NCBI GenBank assembly: GCA_014383605.1
Contig: JACNHM010000207.1
Span: 1-6,263 of the forward strand
DNA: 6,263 nucleotides
Reading direction: 5' to 3'
Source: Chloroflexota bacterium
GTDB lineage: Bacteria; Chloroflexota; Anaerolineae; UBA3071
The position numbers were made by a program, and so were the translations under genes. The notes beneath the pieces were generated by a model that was not told the origin of the DNA, ran no database searches, and saw only the letters and a program-made list of their open reading frames with translations. Within the stretch, counting starts at the first letter, position 1. Each line of letters starts with the position of its first letter. This document shows positions 1 to 5,235 of this stretch, piece by piece.

Positions 1-829
1 CTATCGCCCGCAACGGGCGCTGTGGCCGCGCCGTGAGTCAGATAGACGTCCACCCCAGGGCAGCTTGAACTGCCCATGCCATGAAACTGCAAGTGATAGA
101 ATGCAGTGCCGAGGCTCTCGTAGTACTCCATCAGCTCCGCCACGGTGGCGTAGAACATGTGCTCCGTGTCGTGCGCAGCGTCGGACCGTTTGCCGTCGGG
201 CTGGCCTGGCACCCGCTGTCCACGTCACTGGCATAGCGATGCGCACCGTTCATCAGGAGCGTGCGGCTCTGGGTGCGCTTGAAAATGCCAGCAGCCTCGC
301 GGTCGGTCCAGGCCTCGTATTTGACGTGCGGCGCACCGATGCTGAGTTCCCGCAGAGGGACCGGGTTGTAGATGAACGTGCCCCACCCATGGGCCAGGCG
401 AGGCCCCGCCGGATCGGGATAGGTTTCGTACCTGGTCTCCATCAAGATGCAGTAGCTGCTGCCAACCTCGACATCGGCAAACGTGGTGACCGTGAAATCG
501 CCGCCCCAGTCGTAGGCGCTCAAGTCAATGGTCTCACATTCGCCATCCATCATTCGCTCTACCACTTCACGCCATTGCATCAGTTCCTCTGGCGTGGGCA
601 CATCGAAACCATCCCGGCCATCCTTGCTATAACGGTCAGGCACGTAGTCGTAGAAGCAATAGACCAGGTCTTCCAACGTGTCACTGGTGCTCAGACAAGG
701 CACAGAACCCTGCTGAGTCACCGGGCTGCTCTCCGCAACAGACGAAACGAATGACAGACACAACAGAAGAACAACTGCTACCGACGCTAACGAGAAACGA
801 CGACGAACTCTCCTGTCTCTGATGCTCAT
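1..829 (-). CDS. Exported protein of unknown function, frameshifted and cut by the window edge
   Basis: The start is the ATG read from 829 down to 827. It is preceded by a strong ribosome binding site (GGAGGTGAG on the minus strand) and opens with basic residues (MSIRDRRVRRR) followed by a hydrophobic stretch (VAVVLLLCLSF) ending near VAES, a clear Sec-type signal peptide. The mature part has several Cys, then RTLLMNGAHRYASD at about residues 190-205. At about 214-200 the frame breaks. Reading on in the frame shifted by one base gives coherent protein (SDAAHDTEHMFYATVAELM, then FYHLQFHGMGSSSCPGVDVY) to the window edge, while the original frame degenerates and stops at 131. One missing base would repair it. 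Conserved-looking His residues (AHR, AHDTEH, QFHGMG) suggest a secreted metal-dependent hydrolase; this is inference and I cannot name the family. About 275 residues are visible. It may be a pseudogene or a sequencing error. Confidence 0.72.
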
Positions 830-931
830 ATCTCTCACCTCCAGGTTGCTCTTTTTTCTGGATCGGCGTGAAAACGGACAGCGCCTGTTTCGGGGGGCGT
901 ACACCAAGAGCGCACGCGGCTCTCGCAGAGG

Positions 932-960
932 AGTATAGCACAATCGGGCCAGTGCTGCAA
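932..960 (-). promoter_or_regulatory. Sigma70-type promoter for the exported protein gene
   Basis: On the minus strand a -35 box TTGCAG (960-955; TTG matches, the last three bases do not) is followed after exactly 17 bases by TATACT (937-932; five of six match TATAAT). Transcription would start near 925, leaving a leader of about 95 nt before the ATG at 829. Its position directly upstream of the only minus-strand gene with a signal peptide supports the assignment. The weak -35 leaves some doubt. Confidence 0.55.
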
Positions 961-966
961 CAGGAG

Positions 967-1035
967 GAAGCCCGGTCAGAGCGCGGGGCTTCGTTGAGAG
1001 GGAGTTGCACTCCCGACGACGGCAGTACAACTGCC
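967..1035. repeat. Three consecutive short palindromes (hairpin cluster)
   Basis: Three perfect inverted repeats lie head to tail. GAAGCCC (967-973) pairs with GGGCTTC (986-992) around a 12-nt loop. GGGAGT (1000-1005) pairs with ACTCCC (1009-1014) around TGC. GGCAGT (1021-1026) pairs with ACTGCC (1030-1035) around ACA. The last two share the same design: 6-bp stem ending in AGT/ACT and a 3-nt loop. The cluster ends exactly where the stop codon of the neighbouring gene remnant lies (1036-1038). No T-run follows on either strand, so it is not a classical intrinsic terminator. It may be a small intergenic repeat element; its copy number elsewhere cannot be seen here. Confidence 0.6.
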
Positions 1036-1191
1036 TCATTCCCGATATCGTTCATAAGCATCCCAGGTGCAGACGAACGTGACCGGCGTCCGGAATCCCT
1101 TCTTGATCAGGAACCGCAGGTTGCTGGCCTTAGCGCCGATGGTGGTCGGCAGCCTGGCCTCCCTCAGGTCAAACAGACAACGATGGCGCAC
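1036..1191 (-). pseudogene. N-terminal remnant of a PEP/pyruvate-binding (PEP synthase / PPDK-like) enzyme
   Basis: Read on the minus strand from a GTG at 1191 to a TGA at 1038-1036, the sequence encodes about 51 residues: LFDLREARLPTT, then IGAKASNLRFLIKKGF, then RTPVTFVCTWDAYERYRE. This matches the opening of the PEP/pyruvate-binding (ATP-grasp) domain of PEP synthases and pyruvate phosphate dikinases, where a GGKxxNLxxL...GFxVPxGFVxTxxAY pattern is typical; here the GG is IG-A. Those enzymes are many hundreds of residues long, so this is only the first piece. GAGGA upstream of the GTG could serve as a ribosome binding site. The stop abuts the hairpin cluster at 967-1035, and no frame beyond it continues the domain. 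It is most likely a truncated remnant; a functional small peptide is unlikely. Confidence 0.68.
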
Positions 1192-1273
1192 GGGTCATCC
1201 TCGATGGCCAAAAGGATCATAGCTCGCTAGCGTGAAGACGAGAGATATGGTATGATGGTGGTGAACCCGGCAC

Positions 1274-1302
1274 ATGATACACAAATGGCGCGCCCCTGTC
1301 AA
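1274..1302 (-). promoter_or_regulatory. Near-consensus sigma70 promoter reading toward the PEP-binding remnant
   Basis: On the minus strand a perfect TTGACA (1302-1297) is followed after exactly 17 bases by TATCAT (1279-1274; five of six match TATAAT). Transcription would begin near 1267 and reach the GTG start of the PEP/pyruvate-binding remnant at 1191 after about 76 nt. It points away from the peroxiredoxin-like gene. It looks like the original promoter of the truncated enzyme, left intact. Confidence 0.65.
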
Positions 1303-1351
1303 GAATACCACAACGTCACCAACCTGGCCTGACCACGGGTGATCACGCAGC

Positions 1352-1474
1352 ATGGCCGGCGAGCTGCCCAACGGTGAATTGGTGGTGATCCCCAACTGCG
1401 GCCACGTGCCCCAGGAGGCGTGCCCGCAGCCGTTCCTGCAGGCGGTGACCGCTTTTCTGGACAGGCTTCCGTAG
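1352..1474 (+). pseudogene. C-terminal fragment of an alpha/beta hydrolase
   Basis: From the ATG at 1352 to the TAG at 1472-1474 the frame encodes 40 residues ending in a typical alpha/beta-hydrolase tail: GELVVIPNCGHVPQE, then PQPFLQAVTAFLDRL. The GH in PNCGHVPQE is the usual position of the catalytic His of this fold, and the following helix (FLxxVxxFL) is characteristic. The rest of the enzyme (about 200 or more residues with the nucleophile and acid) is missing: an in-frame TGA sits at 1340-1342, and upstream is a minus-strand promoter and another gene remnant. Traces such as VITQH just upstream in another frame hint at further decayed sequence. The fragment ends 18 bp before the peroxiredoxin-like gene, so the two may once have been co-transcribed. 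There is no evident ribosome binding site at 1352. Confidence 0.7.
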
Positions 1475-1492
1475 AACACGAGAGGAGAGGAC

Positions 1493-1966
1493 ATGGCCAA
1501 GAGAGTACAGATCAACACACCGGCTCCGGGCTTCACCCTCGATGATTTCCGAGGGCGGGCAGTGAGCCTTTCGGACTTCGGCGGCGAGAAACACGTTTTC
1601 CTGGTGTTCAACCGCGGCTTCGCCTGACCGTTCTGCCGCCGGCACATGGCGCAGTTGCGCCAAGACTACGGGGAGTTCGTGGCACGAGACGCTGAGATCG
1701 TGGTCGTCGGTCCGGAAGACGCGGAGGCCTTTGAGCGTTACTGGACGCAAGAGAACCTGCCTTTCGTCGGCCTGCCCGACCCCAAGAACAGCGTGCTCAA
1801 GCTGTACGGTCAGGAGGTCAAGCTCTTCAAACTGGGCCGCATGCCCGCGCAAGTGCTCGTGGACAAGCAGGGCACAGCACGTGATGTCCATTACGGCCAT
1901 TCCATGAGCGACATCCCGCCCAACGAGGAGCTTCTGGCCTTGCTGGACGAGTTGAATGGGGGATAG
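1493..1966 (+). CDS. Peroxiredoxin-like selenoprotein with UxxC active site (TGA at codon 45 read as Sec)
   Basis: A GGAGAGG ribosome binding site (1484-1490) precedes the ATG at 1493. The frame encodes 157 residues if the single in-frame TGA (1625-1627) is read through. The N-terminus (PAPGFTLDDFRGRAVSLSDF) and strand VFLVFNRGF are typical of the AhpC/TSA thioredoxin-like fold. The motif reads A44-[TGA45]-P46-F47-C48-RRHMAQLR, where cysteine relatives have W-C-P-F-C. The TGA therefore replaces the first catalytic Cys of a CxxC redox motif, the classic sign of selenocysteine. Downstream the fold continues intact: EIVVVGPE near 68-75, a thioredoxin-fold cis-proline candidate P118 in GRMPAQVLVD, and a C-terminal helix. 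Likely role: cytoplasmic peroxide or disulfide reduction. It needs the Sec machinery (SelA/SelB/SelC/SelD) encoded elsewhere. The alternatives are a nonsense mutation or sequencing error. Starting at the ATG at 1646 would remove the active site. Confidence 0.8.
1633..1662 (+). promoter_or_regulatory. Candidate bacterial SECIS element
   Basis: Two mutually exclusive hairpins follow the TGA at 1625-1627. The first has CTG (1633-1635) paired with CAG (1652-1654), a bulged C1636, CGCC (1637-1640) paired with GGCG (1648-1651), and a loop GGCACAU (1641-1647). This architecture (3 bp, one bulged base on the 5' side, a short upper stem, a loop starting GG) resembles the minimal fdhF SECIS of E. coli, although its loop begins only 14 nt after the TGA, slightly close. 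The second is TGGCGC (1647-1652) paired with GCGCCA (1657-1662) around AGUU, 25 nt after the TGA, with a G at loop position 2. Either would bind SelB in principle; which one forms cannot be decided by eye. Confidence 0.55.
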
Positions 1967-2039
1967 CCCAGCCCCTTGTGTCCGTCTTGGACGCTCACAG
2001 GACGCAGGGGCGGTTCTGAGACCACTGGGAGGACAAGCC

Positions 2040-3467
2040 GTGTCCCGACCTGTAGAAGCGATCATGATCGGCGCCGGGCAGCGCGGCACCGAAGCCTACG
2101 GCCCCTACGCTTTGCAGCATCCCGACGACCTGCGCTTCGTGGCCGTGGCCGAGCCGCAGGCAGCGCGGCGGGCCCGCTTCGCCCAGGCTCACCACATCCC
2201 CCCGCAGCGGCAGTTCCACACCTGGGAAGAGCTGCTCGCTCAGCCGCCGATGGCCGAGGCTGCGCTGGTCTGCACGCTGGATCACCTCCACGTCGGCCCG
2301 GCGGCCGCCGCACTGGAAGCCGGCTACGACGTCCTGCTGGAAAAGCCCATGGCCACCACGCTGCCGGATTGCCTGCGGCTGGTGCAGACGGCCGAGCGCA
2401 CCGGCCGCATCCTGATGATCTGCCACGTGCTGCGCACCACGGATTTCTTCACCAAAGTGCACGAGATCGTCACCTCCGGCCGCCTGGGCGACGTCATCAC
2501 CGTCGAGCATCGCGAAAACGTCGCCTACTGGCACATGGCCCACTCCTACGTGCGGGGCAATTGGCGCCACAGCCAGACGGCCAGCCCCATGATCCTGGCC
2601 AAGTGCTGCCACGACCTGGACATCCTCTTCTGGAACCTGGGCCCGGTGCGGCGGCTCAGCTCCTTCGGCTCGCTCAGCCACTACCGGGCCGAGAACGCGC
2701 CGCCCGGAGCGCCCGAACGCTGCACAGATGGCTGCCCGCACGAGGACACCTGTCCCTGGCACGCGCCACGGCTCTATCTGGAGATCATCCCGCTGATGCA
2801 GGCGGCCCGGCAGGCCCGCTCGCCAGCGCAGCGGCTGGCGGCCAGCCTCTACCTCGACCACCGTCGGATCGTCGAGTTGACCCGTCGCTTGATCCCGCCG
2901 TTGGATGGACTGCTCGACTACCGGGGCTGGCCCATTTCCGCCATCTCCGAGGACAGCAGCCCCGCGGCGCGGCTGCAGGCCCTGCAGAGCGGCCCTTATG
3001 GCCGCTGTGTCTACCGCTGCGACAACGACGTGGTGGATCACCAGACGGTGAACATGGAATTCGAGAGCGGAATCACGGGTGTGCTCACCATGCACGGTCA
3101 CGCGGACGAAGAGGCGCGCACCATGCGCTACGACGGCACGCGGGCCACGCTGCGCGGCAAGTTCGCCATGATGGGCTTCCAGATCACCCTGCACGATCAC
3201 CGCACCGGCCAGATGGAGACCATCGCTCCGCCGGGGACGCTGCGCGGGCATGGCGGCGGCGACGCGGCCTTGCTGGCCGCTTTCGTGCGCACGGTGCGCC
3301 AGGGGCAGGCTGACCCGCTCACCTCCGCTCGCGCCTCCCTGGAGAGCCATCTGCTGGCCTTCGCCGCCGAGCAGTCGCGCCTGCAGGGCGGGGCGGTGGT
3401 AGAGATGGACGCCTATCGGCGGAAAGTGGAAGCCCCGACTTTGACAAGGCAGGCGAATCCGGTATAA
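2040..3467 (+). CDS. Gfo/Idh/MocA-family NAD(P)-dependent oxidoreductase
   Basis: The GTG at 2040 is chosen as start because GGGAGGA (2027-2033) lies 6 bp upstream and the Rossmann fold begins at once (AIMIGAGQRG, residues 7-16). An in-frame ATG at 1956 overlaps the previous gene and would add 28 unlike residues. The protein has 475 residues. Family hallmarks: dinucleotide-binding GAGQRG, E101-K102-P103 (the EKP motif), and K188-C-C-H191-D192, where His/Asp act in catalysis and substrate binding. The family oxidises or reduces hydroxyl groups of sugars, cyclitols and related compounds in the cytoplasm. It is longer than the usual 340-390 residues because of an insertion after about residue 228 with Cys at 228, 232 and 238 (CTDGC, then CPW). 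The following sugar ABC transporter suggests it acts on an imported carbohydrate; the substrate is unknown. Confidence 0.93.
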   Translation: MSRPVEAIMIGAGQRGTEAYGPYALQHPDDLRFVAVAEPQAARRARFAQAHHIPPQRQFHTWEELLAQPPMAEAALVCTLDHLHVGPAAAALEAGYDVLLEKPMATTLPDCLRLVQTAERTGRILMICHVLRTTDFFTKVHEIVTSGRLGDVITVEHRENVAYWHMAHSYVRGNWRHSQTASPMILAKCCHDLDILFWNLGPVRRLSSFGSLSHYRAENAPPGAPERCTDGCPHEDTCPWHAPRLYLEIIPLMQAARQARSPAQRLAASLYLDHRRIVELTRRLIPPLDGLLDYRGWPISAISEDSSPAARLQALQSGPYGRCVYRCDNDVVDHQTVNMEFESGITGVLTMHGHADEEARTMRYDGTRATLRGKFAMMGFQITLHDHRTGQMETIAPPGTLRGHGGGDAALLAAFVRTVRQGQADPLTSARASLESHLLAFAAEQSRLQGGAVVEMDAYRRKVEAPTLTRQANPV

Positions 3468-3468
3468 T
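3441..3468 (+). promoter_or_regulatory. Perfect-consensus sigma70 promoter overlapping the oxidoreductase stop codon
   Basis: TTGACA (3441-3446) and TATAAT (3463-3468) match the sigma70 consensus at all 12 positions with a 16-bp spacer. The boxes lie inside the last codons of the oxidoreductase gene, and its TAA stop (3465-3467) is part of the -10 box. Transcription would start near 3475 and run through a long leader into the solute-binding protein gene at 3770. This suggests the transporter has its own strong promoter rather than relying on read-through. Confidence 0.8.
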
Positions 3469-3519
3469 AGATCAGCCGTCATTTGCCTCGCCGTTCTCAG
3501 CAATGAACCAGGGCATTGG

Positions 3520-3596
3520 GGCAGAAGCCGCACGTGGAGCAGCCTTTCCAGGCTGCTCGGCAGGCTCGAAAGCCTGCCCCACGTGTCACTTCTGCC
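3520..3596. repeat. 77-nt three-way-junction palindrome (cloverleaf-like structured element)
   Basis: Four perfectly paired segments nest. GGCAGAAG (3520-3527) pairs with CTTCTGCC (3589-3596). After a symmetric 3x3 internal loop (CCG/TCA), CACGTGG (3531-3537) pairs with CCACGTG (3579-3585). Inside are two hairpins: AGCAGCCT (3538-3545) with AGGCTGCT (3550-3557) around TTCC, and GGCAGGCT (3559-3566) with AGCCTGCC (3571-3578) around CGAA. Only C3558 at the junction is unpaired. About 31 bp of perfect pairing in 77 nt cannot be chance. It looks like a compact, possibly mobile intergenic repeat unit or an RNA element of the transporter leader. Confidence 0.85.
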
Positions 3597-3639
3597 ATAG
3601 TGCGAACCAGGAGAAGCCCCGGCGAGACCGTTTTCCACA

Positions 3640-3656
3640 CTCCTGCACGGCAGGAG
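3640..3656. repeat. Short hairpin in the transporter leader
   Basis: CTCCTGC (3640-3646) pairs perfectly with GCAGGAG (3650-3656) around a 3-nt loop ACG. It lies 43 bp after the three-way-junction element in the same leader. No U-run follows, so it is not an intrinsic terminator. Confidence 0.5.
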
Positions 3657-3715
3657 CCTCAGCGGAGAAAGGAGGGATGCCGCGGCCATAAACCATACCT
3701 CTGCACACCCCGTCC

Positions 3716-3734
3716 GGCGAGAACCTCTCTCGCC
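3716..3734. repeat. Hairpin shortly upstream of the binding-protein ribosome binding site
   Basis: GGCGAGA (3716-3722) pairs with TCTCGCC (3728-3734) around ACCTC. It ends about 19 bp before the AAGGAAGGAG ribosome binding site of the gene at 3770. A second copy of the left arm (CCGGCGAGA at 3619-3627) could compete for the same right arm. A CT-rich tract follows instead of a U-run. Confidence 0.45.
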
Positions 3735-3769
3735 CCAGAAGTCTCTCTCTCTAAGGAAGGAGTGAAAAA

Positions 3770-5113
3770 GTGAAAAGGCTATTTGTTCTGACATTAGTGC
3801 TGGCGCTGCTGCTCGCCGCCTGCGCACCACCAGTTGCTCCCCCACCCGCCGAGTCACCCCCTGAGCCAGAAGAGGTGGCCCCAGAGCCGGTGACCCTGAA
3901 GTACTTCATGTGGGACCCCGACCTGGAAGAACTCGAGATGAGCATCATCAACGAGTACACAAGCATGAACCCCCACGCCACCATCGAGTTCGAGGCGCTG
4001 GTTCCCGACGAGTACTGGCCCAAGATGAGCGCCTTGGCCGCAGCCGGGGAGATGCCCGACGTGTTCAACATGAGCTCGGGCTTCGTGGACGAGTATGCCG
4101 CCAAGAACCTCCTGGGCAGCATCCAGCCCTACATTGACACAGACATCAACCCCGACGATTACTTCAGCGGCATCTTCAGTGCCGTGCGCTATCCGGATAA
4201 GGAGAAGGGCGACATGGTGGCCATGCCCTTCGCCTGGGTGTGCACGGTGCTCTACTACAACAAGGACGCTTTCGACGAGGCCGGGCTGGACTATCCCGGT
4301 GTGGGCTGGACCTGGGACAACTTCCTGGATGCGGCCAAGAAACTGACCGTAGACAAAGACAGCGATGGCACCATTGACCAGTACGGTTTCTGGTTCTATG
4401 GACGCTACGCCCAAACCGAGTCCTGGATCTACCAGAACAACGGTCGTTTCCTGAACGCCGCCAAGACCCGCTTAGAGCCGGACGACAACGCCATCGAGGC
4501 CCTGGCGTTCCTGAACAGCCTGATCCACGAGCATGGCGTGGCGCCCATGCCCAAGGAGATGGAGGGCATCCGCCAGCAGGACATCTTCCCCCAGGGGATG
4601 GCGGCCATGTGGGTGGACGGGTCGTGGAACATCGAGAACACCCGCAACGTGGCTGGCGATTCCTTCCAATGGGGCATCGCACCGATACCACAAGGCCCGC
4701 ATTGGGTGAAGGACACGGCCTACGGCTGGCCCGATAACATCGCCATGTCCCCCACCACGGAGCATCCCGACGAGGTCTGGAACTACATCAAATACCTGAC
4801 CGGACCTGGCCGGCCAACGTCATCCTTCAAGGGCGGCAAGGTGCCCATCCTCAAGGCCACGGCGCTCTCGGAGGAGTTCCTGGAAAAGGATCAGCAGCCC
4901 GACAACAAGGGCTTCCTCCTGGAGTGGGGCGAGAACCTGGGCCCCAACTCCTTCACCCCTGGCTGGGGCGAGTGGCGTGGCTATACGGGTGGAGCAGGGC
5001 TGGAAGCCTGGCTGGATCAGGCCTACAACGGCGCGGTGGATCTGGAGACGGCCATCGCCGAGGCCACCAAGTCCGCCAACGAGGTCCTGACCCGCTTCTA
5101 TCCCGAGCCCTAA
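3770..5113 (+). CDS. ABC transporter solute-binding lipoprotein, family 1 (sugar type)
   Basis: The start is the GTG at 3770, 7 bp after AAGGAAGGAG (3753-3762); an earlier GTG at 3762 hits a stop within four codons. The 447-residue protein opens with a lipoprotein signal (MKRLFVLTLVLALLLAAC). The lipobox LAAC puts the lipid anchor on C18, followed by a Pro/Glu-rich linker. The mature part has the family-1 extracellular solute-binding pattern of maltose/oligosaccharide binders: LKYFMWDPDLEELE at the first strand, PDVFNMSSGFVDEYA, the PFAWVCTVLYYNKDAFDEAG hinge segment with its YYNKDxFxxAG signature, WTWDNFLDAAKKLT, an aromatic-rich middle, and QGMAAMWVDGSWN. It would capture an oligosaccharide, sugar or polyol outside the membrane and deliver it to the permeases encoded next. 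The exact ligand cannot be read from the sequence. Confidence 0.95.
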   Translation: MKRLFVLTLVLALLLAACAPPVAPPPAESPPEPEEVAPEPVTLKYFMWDPDLEELEMSIINEYTSMNPHATIEFEALVPDEYWPKMSALAAAGEMPDVFNMSSGFVDEYAAKNLLGSIQPYIDTDINPDDYFSGIFSAVRYPDKEKGDMVAMPFAWVCTVLYYNKDAFDEAGLDYPGVGWTWDNFLDAAKKLTVDKDSDGTIDQYGFWFYGRYAQTESWIYQNNGRFLNAAKTRLEPDDNAIEALAFLNSLIHEHGVAPMPKEMEGIRQQDIFPQGMAAMWVDGSWNIENTRNVAGDSFQWGIAPIPQGPHWVKDTAYGWPDNIAMSPTTEHPDEVWNYIKYLTGPGRPTSSFKGGKVPILKATALSEEFLEKDQQPDNKGFLLEWGENLGPNSFTPGWGEWRGYTGGAGLEAWLDQAYNGAVDLETAIAEATKSANEVLTRFYPEP

Positions 5114-5115
5114 GA

Positions 5116-5198
5116 CAGATTGAGATAGAGAAAAGAGATAGAGATAGAGAGGCCAGCACAAGCTCTATCTCTATCTCCTCTAGCTCTATCTCCATCTG
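5116..5198. repeat. Long GAGATA-repeat stem-loop between binding-protein and permease genes
   Basis: The stretch starts 2 bp after the binding-protein stop. GAGATAGAGATAGAG (5135-5149) pairs with CTCTATCTCTATCTC (5163-5177) around a 13-nt loop. Outside it GAGATAGAG (5122-5130) pairs with CTCTATCTC (5184-5192), and CAGAT (5116-5120) pairs with ATCTG (5194-5198), for 29 bp in total with small internal loops. The arms are built from a 6-bp GAGATA period. In the known malE-malF arrangement, a structure here protects the upstream mRNA and lowers permease expression. The same role is inferred for this one. There is no U-run, so full termination is unlikely. Confidence 0.8.
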
Positions 5199-5235
5199 CA
5201 CCTGCCCCCCCTCTCCATCTGCTCGGAAGGCTGCT

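Larger units (their letters stand above)
3475..3769 (+). other. Long structured 5' leader of the ABC transporter operon
   Basis: Between the predicted transcription start and the GTG of the binding-protein gene are about 295 nt with no convincing gene. They contain a 77-nt three-way-junction palindrome, two simple hairpins (listed separately) and a pyrimidine-rich stretch (3735-3751) before the ribosome binding site AAGGAAGGAG. A tiny frame at 3676-3690 (MPRP, behind GGAGGG) is too close to its purine tract to be convincing. No recognised riboswitch class is evident and no hairpin is followed by a clear U-run, so the leader may affect mRNA stability or folding rather than attenuation. Confidence 0.5.

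Noticed and set aside
1164..1220. Minus-strand MILLAIEDDPCAIVVCLT, resembling the start of a response-regulator receiver domain
   Set aside because: Only 18 residues before a stop, with no continuation in any frame; chance similarity is more likely.
1251..1256. TATGAT on the plus strand as a -10 box for the hydrolase fragment and peroxiredoxin-like gene
   Set aside because: The hexamer 17 bp upstream (TAGCGT) does not resemble TTGACA, so no convincing plus-strand promoter for that gene is seen.
1625..1627. TGA read as tryptophan through a variant genetic code
   Set aside because: The TGA aligns with the catalytic Cys, not with the preceding Trp position (here Ala), and the GC-rich, standard-looking genes do not resemble organisms with TGA-Trp codes. 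No other in-frame TGA occurs inside the intact genes.
1646..1966. ATG at 1646 as the start of the peroxiredoxin-like gene
   Set aside because: It lies downstream of the active site, has no ribosome binding site, and discards about 50 residues of clear thioredoxin-fold sequence that begin at a well-placed ATG at 1493.
1956..2039. Upstream ATG at 1956 for the oxidoreductase
   Set aside because: The added 28 residues overlap the previous gene and do not look like family sequence, whereas the GTG at 2040 has an ideal ribosome binding site and starts right at the Rossmann fold.
1995..3857. Very long open frame on the minus strand opposite the oxidoreductase
   Set aside because: It is low-complexity and rich in Arg/Gly/His with no domain pattern, the usual antisense by-product of a high-GC gene.
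4924..5235. N-terminal extension of the permease back to 4924
   Set aside because: It overlaps the binding-protein gene and the GAGATA stem-loop in another frame; the permease proper begins at 5236 with a ribosome binding site.
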